This document shows positions 1 through 12,400 of a DNA stretch of 64,000 nucleotides, in pieces. The notes below the pieces were generated by a model. The model did no database searches. It had not been told where the DNA came from and saw nothing but the letters and a program-made list of their open reading frames with translations. The stretch is taken from the NCBI RefSeq assembly GCF_034702125.1, contig NC_085868.1:27244701-27308700 (forward strand), in the 5' to 3' direction. Positions within the stretch are counted from its first letter, which is position 1. Each line of letters starts with the position of its first letter. The position numbers and the translations under genes are program-made. This stretch comes from Engraulis encrasicolus. Its lineage: Eukaryota > Chordata > Actinopteri > Clupeiformes > Engraulidae.

Positions 1-72
1 ATTGAAAAATAAAATGGATTAATGCCCCCCAATAGTGACTAAGGCCCCCACTCAGTTGTGTCCTTCTCAAAA
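1..72. mobile_element. hAT-type MITE fragment cut by the window edge
   Basis: It matches 52510-52580 (AATGCCCCCCAAT, CACTCAGTTGT, TCCTTCTCAA) and belongs to the CAGTGGTTCTCAACC family. Confidence 0.75.
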
Positions 73-108
73 TGTATGCTGCCCATGCACAAGTTTGATC
101 TACTCTAT

Positions 109-788
109 ACAGGTACTGGGCATATAATTAGAATATCATGGAAAAGTTTATTTATTTCCATAATTCCATGAATGGCCCACATTTTCACTATTTCAATCAT
201 TCAATTGTTTATCTTTACATATTTTGGCCTTCTAACTAAAAAAAAAACATGAATTGAGGAAATCACATTAGAATACAGTAATAAAAATCACTATTTTCTT
301 CAGGAAAAAATAAAGACAGAAATTCAGATCACATCAAACCAGTTGAAATTGGTACTTTCTACATAACATGTCAATGTTCAATACTTGGTTAGGACTGTCT
401 TTGTCTTAATCACTACAATGCCACTGCACAATCTCTGCCATTGACTTCAATGTTAAACGCATCATGGCAGTGATTAAGACAAAGACAGTCCTAACCAAGT
501 ATTGAACATTGACATGCTATGCAATAAGTACCAAATTTCAACTGATTTGATGTGAGCAGATAAGAGAAGATAATGGTGATTTTATTACAATATTCCAATA
601 ATTTGAATTCCTCAATTCATGTTTTTTTGGAGCTGGAAGGCCAAAATATGTAAAAAAAATAAACAATTGAATGAAATAGTTCAAAATGTGGCCCCTGCAT
701 CTGCAAGCGATGGAAGTTAAACATTATTTATGGAAATGGAAATAAATCAACTTTTCCATGATATTCTAATTATATGGCCAGTACCTGT
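109..788. mobile_element. Foldback MITE, 680 bp, copy 1
   Basis: The ends ACAGGTACTGG and its complement enclose arms that match for most of the length (TATAATTAGAATATC near both ends; GGACTGTCTTTGTCTTAATC either side of the centre near 440). A second copy is at 10457. It has no coding capacity. The superfamily was not determined. Confidence 0.85.
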
Positions 789-1072
789 GTATAAATATTT
801 ACTACTCAATACACTTATATTTACCATTTAACATCATAATATCTATTTAGAAATTGATGGTGGTGCTTAACATTCATGAAAGAGACAACCTTTATGAATG
901 GGCAGGATAAATTCTGGAGAAAAAAAAACAAAGCCACAAATACACAAAATGTTAGGACTTTTCTTGATCTTGCATCTGAAAAACACAAGGCAAATTTCAT
1001 TGAAAGTTAATTTGCACGCACGCACGCACATGTGAACCGCTGTAAGGCTGACTGCTGTATTCAAGCGTGTGC

Positions 1073-1958
1073 TTTATTTTAACTGTGATGTACAATACTG
1101 TGTATTAGGTCTTTGTGTATGTTTTGCATTTGTGTATTTATGATTTTTTGTATTTTTGTATTCGTGTTTTTATGTAAGCTGACAGACACCTTCATTTCCT
1201 TCGGGATAATACAAGTACTCTAGTCTACATGTATAACCAGAAAAGTATGTAAATAAAAACAATGTGCATCACTCTAATAGTGTGGTGTTTACAAGTGTTG
1301 ACATATGTGCTTTCCCTTTCAAAACAAAGAAATTAAGAACAAAAGAGAACATTCATTTCAATGTGCTCATTTCAAACATATATCAGGTTGCTGAGAAGTT
1401 ACAACAGTCATGACAGTTATTGCAAATAGCGCACCAAGCAGACATTTCAAAATGGGTTTATTGTGCATATCACTTAACGGAACAAGATGCATTTATGTTC
1501 AACCCTAATCAAGCATGCAACGGTAAACACAATAAGCCAAACTTAGGTAGGCAAAAAAGGAAATCACAGTGTAGATGTTCATGGAATAAAAAGTAAGAAA
1601 AAAATATGTCATACCTCAGACTACAAACATTGCTTCATGACAGCAAGATGTGTTCACAGTTGTTTCTAATGATTACATAGGATTTTTTTAAAATGGCCAG
1701 ATCTGCAAAGGTGGTTCATGCTGAATATCATGTTGCGGTAAGTATTAGGCACACAAAGCTGCAAAAGATGACAGCACATTACGAGCCAAGCCTGAACTAA
1801 AGCAGTTGGACAGTAACACTACAGTAACCATTATGAAAAACAGGACTACAATCCATCCCACCAACATGTGTACATCGGAGTATTTACAGGAATTAAGAAA
1901 ATAAATGAGGAGAAAAGGACGGAACAAAAAAAGAATCTATGACCAATCATTGCTCAAT
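1073..1958 (-). other. pspc1: pspc1 3' UTR with candidate poly(A) signals
   Basis: Minus-strand AATAAA hexamers lie at 1457-1462 and 1073-1078. The first would give a 3' UTR of about 0.5 kb and the second about 0.9 kb. A LINE-tail-like stretch at about 1105-1225 argues for the nearer site. No transcript evidence is available from sequence alone. Confidence 0.45.
1105..1225 (+). repeat. Retroposon tail, same family as 35885
   Basis: It shares TAGGTCTTTGTGTATGTTT, AAGCTGACAGACACC and the CGGGATAATACAAGTACTC end with 35885-36000. Confidence 0.6.
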
Positions 1959-2402
1959 TCAAAACCTACGGCGCTTGTTGTTGGGCCCATCGAAGTTCCC
2001 GCCGACTGGGCTTCCACGGCCAAAAGCACCCGGGCCCACACCCATCAACCCCGGCCCTCCAACGCCACCACCCATCACTCCAGGCCCCCCAACGCCACCA
2101 CCTATGCCCCCTGGCCCTCCAACACTACCCATCAATCCTGGCCCCCCAACACCACCCATGGGCCCAGGTCCCCCCACGCCACCCATGGGCCCTGGCCCCC
2201 CAACACCACCCATGGGCCCAGGTCCTCCCACGCCACCCATGGGCCCAGGACCGCCACCCAAGCCTTGCTGCTGCTGCTGCTGCTGCTGTTGTTGCTGTTG
2301 CTGTTGCTGCTGCTGTTGCTGCTGAGGAGAGTCCACCCCCGAGCGCCCACCCATGGGGGGCACCATCTGAGAAGGACCAGTCTGGGGGTACCGATCATTG
2401 CG
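1959..2402 (-). CDS. pspc1: pspc1 coding exon 9 (Gln20, GPMGG repeats, C-terminus)
   Basis: The acceptor is actgtag before CGCAATGAT, and the stop TGA is at 1959-1961. The exon encodes [12 protein letters not shown], then the Gln run (2265-2324 on the plus strand, CAG and CAA mixed), then [13 protein letters not shown] repeats and [14 protein letters not shown]. The end matches the PSPC1 terminus GGNFEGPNKRRRY. The last residue here is Phe, as in SFPQ. Confidence 0.95.
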   Translation of the reverse strand, partial: RNDRYPQTGPSQMVPPMGGRSGVDSPQQQQQQQQQQQQQQQQQQQQGLGGGPGPMGGVGGPGPMGGVGGPGPMGGVGGPGPMGGVGGPGLMGSVGGPGGIGGGVGGPGVMGGGVGGPGLMGVGPGAFGRGSPVGGNFDGPNNKRRRF

Positions 2403-5400
2403 CTACAGTTACAGAGCCAACCAAAAGTACGATGTCGTTCCAATTTTGGAGTTATTATGGTTAAGACAAGACACAAGGGAATTCCGAACCGTGTTTGAGT
2501 CCATTTTGTTTGAGAATAGAAAGATGGTTCCACGCGTTGACAGTCAGGTATAGCGGAGTCACCAACAGAAATGATCAAGGGAGGAAGAGATGAAATCAAT
2601 CCATTAGTTACGATAATAGAAAACTATTCTGGACTCAAAATGGAGAAGGGCACTATGGTCTAAGGGACTACTATGGCAGTGATATCAAATAGTATAAAGG
2701 ATTATAGGGAGGAGCTTGGCCTGGATCATTGACGGGATTATAAAATTGTTTGTCCTGATAATACATGGGTTTTCAAAATTATCAAACAGCCGGCTGCGCA
2801 CGTACACAAGAACACCAAAACGGTACGTGGCTAGGTGTTTAAAGGGGTCATCCGGTATAAAATAGCTTAAATGGCGTTAAAAACTTGATGCTGAAGGCAA
2901 AGTCTGAGCACATACCTAAACTCCATTCGTGCCTTGCATTGAGAAATCCAGTGCTAGTTAGCCGATGCTAACATTGGGCTTTTGCTGTGATTCACCAGGG
3001 CATGAAGTAGCCATCGTTATAAATCTCTACTTTCCACCCATTTACGACGCTCAAAGCTGCCCAAAACTGCATTCTGTGGAGTCGCAGGTGTGTTGAAATG
3101 TAAAACGAGGCATAGAGAACTTTGGCAGCCAATGCCATTTGGTAAACAATGACATTCTTACAGGCTGCGCAACAGCCGGATACAGCCTGTGGTTGGAGTA
3201 CAGCAACGACGGAAACCGCTACAACATCTCCAGCCGTCTAAAAAACAGGTTCTAACCACGCACTACTCTGGTCCAATGGGACTTCCAATGTTAAACACCT
3301 CACCACGTAGCATTTTAGGATTATTGTCTATGCACGCAGCTGGCTGTTTGATGGCACTGAAAACCCATGTCTAGAAAATCTTACATGCTTCCACAGCACT
3401 GATAATGAAATGAATGTAATTCAATCTAATTGCACTCCCAGCATCCAAAGAGGGGTAAATTACCAAGGCTGCATGTGAGAAGAAAAAAAACTTGGTTTAT
3501 CTGAAACTGAGAATGACTACATCCTTTTAACAGGAACTTGCTTCTAATTGCCCCAAAATATATCTTGGAGTTGTGACTGTGAAAAAGACTCCATAGGGAC
3601 CATATAATGTGTGAGGATTTACCACTGCATCCGCGTAGGTATGGAATGTCTTTTGATAACCTCTTTTTTTAAGTCAAACCTATATTTTTGAAAAAGGTTT
3701 AGATTTAAAGCGGTGCAACGTTCTATGCACAATGCAACATTGATAAATAACCCCTTATAAGTGGAAATGTGGTAGGGACTTCTAAAAATGCTACATTTCT
3801 TGTTTCTCCAATTCCTGGGTTGCAGTGACGCATCACAGGAGCGCGCAAATTTGATATGGTGGTCGACCTGGGATTGGCACCATTGAAACCCATTCAAAAA
3901 TACATTTTTTTCGAACAGCCGCAGAACATTTTGAGTTTGAGTCAGCTTTTCATAAGTGAAAACTGCATGTTCCTAGCTTCTATCAATCCGAAGGTAGCCC
4001 ACTTTAAGCTAGGCTTACTTTGGCTGAAAACATCGTTTTGTTTCCCTGGAAAATGAGACGAAGCCAGAGGAATCTCTGACGAAGCCGTTTATGTTACGCA
4101 TGTGCTTTTTGTGTTTTTTGGACGCATTTTGAATCTTGACATTGTAATGGACAGTCTGTGATTTTCATAATGTGTTTTTACGTGACATGGAAGTAAATGT
4201 GTTAACAGTAATGGGGCACCTAAGTCTCCACCTCTTCCGGGTGGCTCATGGGGCTGTGAAAGGCAAAACTTTGACTGGGCTGTAATGGCCTGATCAAAGC
4301 TATTTCCCGATCCACCTCGCATTCCCGCGTTGATCACACATGTTCCTCACATATGTACCACAGAATTAATGGTGTATAACCAATGGTGTGCTTGTAGACT
4401 TCACTTAGGAAGTGATTCATGAGTTGTGTGAGTGCAAAAACATGCAATTATTTGGACAACACAACAGAAGTTGCATGTTCGAAGTGCAGCCACTTCAGCC
4501 GACGTGCAGCGGTAGGGTTGGCTGTGTCTCGGTTCACATCAAATACGAAGGCGCACGTTGTAGTCTCTAACACAGTTTTGCACAAAAGCTAAAATAACCT
4601 TTCTTGCGTGCCGAAAATGAGTGGTCTTACGGCGCAAATCCAAACCTTTAAAATTCACTGCCATCATATGTGAAATCTGGAGCACATGCCGAACGGGATG
4701 AGGATTTAGCTTGACTCGCTTCATTTACTCCCATTCAAAATTTTAAGAGCTACAGCCCCACGCATCGGAAGTAGAAGGGCGTGACTTAGGTGCCCCATGC
4801 CGTCTGGGATTTGCTAAAGTAGGCTAGGCTAGTCCGCTAGCTTTCACTGCTTCGTCTCTGTTTACTAAGCCTCGCTAAAGTAGGCTACCTTCGGATTGGT
4901 AGAAGCTAGGAACATACAATTTTCACTTTTGGAAAGCTGAGATAGTGTGTCTTTAGATCTAACAAGAAAATTATTGTGGTTGTTAAAAAAAATGTATTTT
5001 CAATGGGTCTCAATGGCTCCAATCCCAGGTTGAGCACCAGCAGCGGTAGATCAAAGAGATTTCAAGCGTGTGACGTCAACTGAAACCCAGGAACTGCAGA
5101 AACTGCATCCAAACACGCAAATGTGCACGCACCCATGCACACAAACAAACACGCACGTTAAGAGGGTTCTTCTTTAGGTACATTTCATGCTTTGAGCTTC
5201 AAGATTGGTAACAAAGGCTAGTTTCATACTACACTAGTGTATGTGTATATTTGCACAAGATTGAGAATTTAAAACATGTAGACTTGACAACAGTTATAGG
5301 ATTTTTTTGTCACTCACACACATACTGTACACACCTCCTCTCCACAGACAAACTCTCAAACGTCTCCCAGGTGCACACGCACACACATACATGCAGGTGC

Positions 5401-6364
5401 ACAAACACACATAAACGCAGGAGCGCACACACGCAGGCACACACACCCAAACGCAGGAGCGCACACAGACACACACACATATATATATGCGCACAGGTGC
5501 ACACACAGGCACGCACACAAATACACGCAGGCGCGCGCACACACACATACGTACACGCACACATACACACAGGCGCACATGCATACACACAGACCCCTCC
5601 CCCCACCAAAACACCCGTCACCATAAAAGTTCAACAAAAAGTTTACTTTTTCAAATGCTCGTGAAAAATCTAGAGCGCTGACTGTTGAAATTGGTTGCCT
5701 TCGATTGATTGGTTTCAACTTGTCAGGTTCACTTTTTATATAATAAATGTATATGCATGGTGAGCTACTGTAGACATTTTGTTACAAAAGAAAGAAAAAA
5801 GGTAACTGAATGATGTCCAATCATCATGGTGGATAATATGACTACCTGCGAACTAAAGATTGGATATCAACACCACTAATGTTCACACACAGATTTTGTG
5901 TTTGCGCGATAACTCTTTGAATGGGTCGACAAATTTGCTCCGAATCATCTGGACGAACTGATTGAATTTTGGAGGTCTTCAATACGGCCGACTCTATATG
6001 TGGCCAACTTCCAATGTGGTTGTTTTTTGTTTGTGCAATAACTTTGTGACGGGAGGTTAGCCTTGCACCTGTGTGCCAACACTCTACTGTGCTACTCTGC
6101 CTGGTGTAGCCAGTTCTATTGACTATAGTGGAAGCTAGTTGTTCCAGCAGATAACGACGAAACACATCCAGTGTATTAAAGAAACTTAACTAAGAAATAA
6201 AGAAAAAAAAAACAAAGACTTCGGGTAGAAACCCAAGCCATCCAATCACCTTTGTAAAAGTTCAGCTCGTTTTTAAACTTTGGCACACGGTATTCATTTC
6301 AACACACACATGAGCGCACTCACACACACACCCATGCATGCATGGAACAAACAAACACACACAG

Positions 6365-6461
<97 letters not shown>

Positions 6462-9400
6462 CAGAACCCCCCCACACACACGCATACAACTCAAAACGAC
6501 ACGCACACATGCGCACACGCACACACACACTGGCACACACGCGCACTCGCACACACACACTGACACACACGCACGCAGGCACTCACCTCAAACCCTCACA
6601 ACCACACCCACACACGAAACACACACCCACACTGCATATAAAATAAAAGTTAAACAGTACGAGTATATGAGTACACAAATACGTTACCATGACTCCATTA
6701 TCAGGCATCAATGGCGTCCCCTCGTTGCCCATGGCGTTTCCCATGGCTCCGCCCCGGCCAGGGCCGGCCAGCCCCATACCCATCATTTGAGAAGGAGCCT
6801 GGTTGCCCCCGCCGACAGCTGATGAGTTATACGCATCTATACGCAAGATAATGCATGAAGGGGGGGTTGATACGGACTACTGCACCACAGCCACCAGCTC
6901 AAGAGTACATCAGTAGCAGCAAGAAGGTATCAGTAATACACAGAGACCACATGAGAAATGCATCACAAGAGGAGATTTCCTCACATAACTGGAAAGGCTG
7001 AGTGAGAGAGCGTGCGATGTGGCGAGTGTTTGAATGTAGTGAATTCTATTTGGCAGGACAAAGATCCTTTTCTTTAACCACCCAATGTATTTGGTAGTAT
7101 TTGAGACTGCACAGAACCATTTTCGGTAGCTTTTGGGAGAGCACACGATATGAGGAGAAAGGAAAGAGAAAGAGGAGAGAATGCTGCCCATGATGATAAC
7201 CTCATTCACACATCTGGTAATTTTCATATAAATATAACCAAGAAGTACAGAGGATTCAGAAGAGGACTCAAAAGATATACCCGATTACCACAGTAGTTTT
7301 GAGAACCGGTTTCTCACCGTACCTTTTGCACACACACACACACACACAAAAGTTTTTTTTACAAAACATTTTCAAAAGGTAAAAAAAAAAAGTTTGCAAG
7401 CCCCCACCCCGACATGTTCAGGTAAAATGTAATTTCTGTATAGAGCACATGTTCATGTCAGCTTGTGGCATTTCCATGACAAAGGAATAGGTTTCTACTG
7501 GTGTTTGCCACAGATGCCAGGCAGAAGGGGAATATGGACAGAAGGGCTTCTGAGGTAGGTAGACAAACCCAGGGACATAGGTTACGGGAAGACTCGCTCA
7601 CACACGCACTCTCGCACGCACTCACTCACGCACGCACTCAAGCACACACGCACAAGCACTCGTACAAGTGCGTGTGAGCGTATGAGCGCGTGTACGCGGC
7701 ACGCAGTCACGGAACACACACACGCACACATTTGTGTAATATTAAATACAGAAAGACCAATATCAGGTTCCGGTGACAGTTACAACGGACACACACACAG
7801 CGATAGTTGCAACGGACACACACACAGCGATAGTTGCAACGGACACACACCTGCACACCCCCACACACACAAACATGGTTGACTACAAGTGTGTCAATGT
7901 TACCAACCCTATAATAGACCATATGCATTTGATAATCCCAACATGTTTTCAGGTGGCTTGTGCAGTCCCAAATACATCCTTAGTCATACAGAAATACCAC
8001 ATATCGTTGGGGCAGCCATGGCCAAGTGGTTAAGGAGATGGGCTTTAGATCAGAGTGTTGCCGGTTCAAATCCAGCCTTTCCAAACCCTACCTCACTCCA
8101 TGGCTGAGGTGCCGTTGAGGCAAGGCACTGTGAGTCGTTTTGGATAAAAGCGTCATCTAAGTGTAATGTGGTGTCGTGTAGTGTAGTGTAATGTAGTGTA
8201 ATAAAACATACAGTACATACGCGGCACATCTCACCCAGTCTTCCCCTTAATCCCATGAGAACATCTTGGTGACCCTACCTCCCATATTAATGCCTCCACG
8301 AGGACCCATTTCATTCATTCTCATATCCTGTTCCCTCTGGAAGTGAAACATGAAAAAGAGGTGTGCAAACGGTAAGGGTTGAAGGTAAACATAAAGACGA
8401 AGTAGCATAACAGACTAGACAGGTATCATGATTGTACATCAAAGTGTAGTTTGCTCCACATCAATGAAATTATCCAGGGGGGTTTTTCCCCTCAGGGCAT
8501 CCGACCCCGATATGTCACTTTTGATCAACATGCGCCTTATCCATATGTTAAACAAAGGTGATACTGATAAAACAAGACAATTTTCTTAGCCATTTGCAAT
8601 ATAATCCATGCTGTGTTTTAAAAGAAAATGTTATTTTTCAAGAAATTATAAAAACAAGAAGACTATGAAAAAATAAGGATAAAAGTAAAACATACATATT
8701 GTGACTGTGAATTCTACTAAAACTACTAACCTACTAACAAACCAACTCTCTACCTTTAACAATATTTAACACCACATTTTTACTTATTATTTTCCAGAGT
8801 TCCTTTAAACTATTTGTGAATTCTCAATTTCTCTGGATAAAGGGCTTTACAGTTTACAGATTTTCAAATCTTAAAAAAAGAACATTTTGGCCATACACTT
8901 TTGTATATAATGGGGTGTTTCAATTTAACATTTTAATCAGTCTAGAGTGCCTAGTATGGTCATTTTTTTTTCTTTTTTGGTGTAGTTGCTAATTACTAAA
9001 ACTACAATCTACTACAGATAATTGTGTTTTAAAGCCACTAGCAGCAAATGTCCAATTGTCAAATAAAGGAAGGCGCATTCTACTAGTAATACTACCTAAG
9101 ATAAAGGGTTCCGTTTTTTAAGTAAGAACAAGTAGTTTTGTGTGAATTTAATCTCACACAGTGCAATAAACCTGTTATTGCAGGTTTTGCATGTGTGATA
9201 TGTCAAACTGTGTTGTAAATCAACTAAATATTTTGACTGATCTGATTAACTAAGTATTAACGACAACGACAGTTGCATTCGCAAGCATTTAATGCTAAGG
9301 TAAATAAATGTCAATTTAGTTGTTACGGTCAGGTTGCCAGACCTGGAGCCTCATGTACTAAGAAGTGTGTGGATCCTACTAAAAAGCGGTTTAAAAGGAG

Positions 9401-12400
9401 GTGAAAATCCTGAAAGTAGCTCAAGGACAAAAAATCTGGATGTACAAATAAGTGCGTAACCAGGTTTTGCCATGAAACCTTTCTTTTTCTGTAGAAAAAG
9501 AAAGCGGTGATTTCATTTTTGAAATTCTGTATTCATGGGGCTTTTTTTTTGCTGGAAGCCCAAAATATGCAAGAATAAACATTGGTCAATGGGTTAAGAC
9601 CAGCAGCAGTGTCTATGAGTACAATTTAACTTTGACAGTGCTGAATTAATCTTTTTTAGATCTGGTCTTTATGTCTTAATGCATTAAGCACATTTAACCA
9701 CTTTTAATAAGTCAACAAACTACAAGCTGCCGATTGTTATTATTAACACCATGTAAATGAAAATATTTTGACTAAGTACATTTCAAATTGACCAATCAAA
9801 GATACTGCTGCTTTAAAAATGAAATAAGGCATTCAAAACCACAGTGCGCTTTCAGTGCTTGCTAAGTGATCAGACAACCACCCATCACCACCACAATTAA
9901 CAGAAATACAGATATCGCCCACATCCCGTTAACACTAGCCCCATTATAGTGTCATGGATGCACACTTTCAAACACACAGCCATCCATCTCATTCACCACA
10001 CCACACACACACAAACAGGACTGACAGTCAAACGCCACACAAACACATCAACAAGTACATTTTTTTCAAGACATTTAAAAATGACCACAGCATGCTTGTA
10101 TTTCACTGTTAACTGCTTGCTTGAATGCACCGAAGTAAAAACAATACTGTCAAAGCACATCAATGTTGCAAATACAAGTTCAAAGATGATTAACAAGTTA
10201 ACTTGTATAGCAACTATGGGACATAAATGAATAAATAGAAAGTTGCAACACTAATCGTGGTTTTAGTGACTTACCTGGTCAAAAAGAACAAGCCAAAATT
10301 AATTCAAAACTCAAGCTCTCTCTCACTCACTCATCCTTACACACAGCTTGCAAACCTATATTCTAAAGGCCTATATACTGTACGTCGACAGTACACTATG
10401 TAACACTATGCATGCTTTCACTGACACAAATTGTTTGCACATACAGTACACACATACAGACGCAGGTCATATAATTAGAATATCGTGAAAAAGTTGATCA
10501 ATTTCCATAATTCCGTCAACAATGTTAAACTTTCATAGATTATAGATTCGTGGCCCACATTTCAAACTATTCCAATCTTTTGTTTGTTTATTCTTACATA
10601 TTTTGGGCTTCCAGCTCCAAAAAACAAGAATTAGGTATCTCAAAATTTGAATATTTTCTGAAATCACCTTTTTCTTTTTCTTCAAAAAAGAAAGAAATTT
10701 GCATGACATCAAATCAGTTGAAATTCTGTGCTTTCTAAATAACATGTCAATGTTAAATATTTGATTACAAATGTATTTTACTTAATCACTGCCATGATGC
10801 GTTTAACAGTGAAGTCAATGGCAGGGCATTGCATGGGAGTTATGGAAGCCCAGATATCCTTGATATCCTATTTCTAACCAAATATTTAACATTGACATAT
10901 TATTTTAAAAGTACAGAATTTCAACTGATTTGATGTGACCCGAATGTCTTTCTTTTTTCTGAAGAAATTAATGATTTCAGAAAATATTCTAATTTTGTGA
11001 GATACCTGATTCCGTGTTTTTGGGAGCTGGTAGCCCAAAATATGTAAGAATAAAGAAACAAAAGATTCAAATAGTTTGAAATGTGGGACATTAATCTATA
11101 ATCTATGAAAGTTTAACATTATTGATGGAATTATGGAAATAAACTTTTTCACAATATTCTAATTATATGACCTGCACCTGTATGTACACTCATCTCTCTC
11201 GATCTTTCTCGCACGCGCACACACTCACACTCGCACACACTCACACTCACGCGCACACACAAAGAAAGAGGCATTTATTTACTCAATGTGAAAAGTTCAT
11301 AAACACCGCTCACTGGATACTGTTCTTTTTTTTTTGTCTTTATTTTTTGTAGCAAACACGTTTCACCCAGTGTGTCTTCAAGTGCGTCTTCAGGTTCGCT
11401 CTTTAGAGACGCACTAGGCAAAACGTGTTGTTCACTACACAAAAATAAAGAGAAAAAAGAACAGTATCCAGTTTGAATTGTTTATGAACTTTTCACATTG
11501 ATCACCTTTTCCTGCCTTACACCTGCACCTGGACAGCTGAAGGATTTTACACAAGGACTTTCTTGCACTTTAGGCATTTATTTACCTTTTAAGAAGGATT
11601 TTGAATACTAAGTGTGAACCAATAGTGAACAGTTTTATTGACTGCTATAGACTTAATAAAGACATTAAAACTAGCCAGTAAAACAGATTTACCAAGGCAT
11701 TGAACATTGGTATATTAACTGGTATAATATGCTGACTACAGCATGTGGACTGCACTTTTCCAGTTGGACTCAAACATTGTGTTTGTTCCTTATATCCTTA
11801 TAGGAGTCTACCATATATATTATATTCCTTTCCTGCGCTGATATGACCTTACCGGAGCTTTGACTACACTCAGAATGGAATGGAAAAGGCAATTTTGCAA
11901 AAAATAATTTCATCTCAAAATATGTAAAGCTGCCTTCTGTAAGTTTTCCTTTTGACATTGTGTAAAGCCTCGATTCTGGGATTTTGGAAATTGTACATGA
12001 ATTATCAGAACATCGAAGTTGAAGACTGCTTAATCTGCAGTTGCTAAATGCACATAATTCACAAGTTTAGCTAAAAATAAGTATAAGTATTCAACTTCCT
12101 TTCCCGTTCTCCAAAGTCATGTGCTTAGGCAGCTACCCAAACCCCCGATCGGTTTGGTTAAGCTAACCAAGGGAGCGCTTAGATTTAATAAACAAGACTA
12201 CAGGCTTTGTCTGGAGCTAGAGAACTCAGCTTTTTCCGTAATGGGCCATTTCACATACTACTTTCGGAATCCCATGCCAGTTCAAGGTAATATGTCTAAC
12301 TGTAATGTGACTAACTGATTAATCAAGTGCACTATGGGTCATTTCATGTGAAATCAGACACTTTGGAACCCAACCGACACGGATTTCAATCATACTTGCT

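Larger units (their letters stand above)
2403..6687 (-). other. pspc1: pspc1 intron 8
   Basis: This 4.3-kb intron holds a 1.3-kb foldback element (3805-5104) and CA-rich stretches at 5372-5600 and 6300-6620. The rest (2403-3800, 5700-6280) shows no gene or clear repeat to me. Confidence 0.85.

Noticed and set aside
1939..2325. Plus-strand open frames rich in Pro and poly-Cys or poly-Leu over pspc1 exon 9
   Set aside because: They are antisense shadows of the Gln20 and GPMGG repeats. The minus strand has the spliced, conserved protein.
8009..8080. A functional tRNA gene
   Set aside because: The A- and B-box-like motifs belong to a SINE head; acceptor stem pairing is not kept and the SINE body follows directly.
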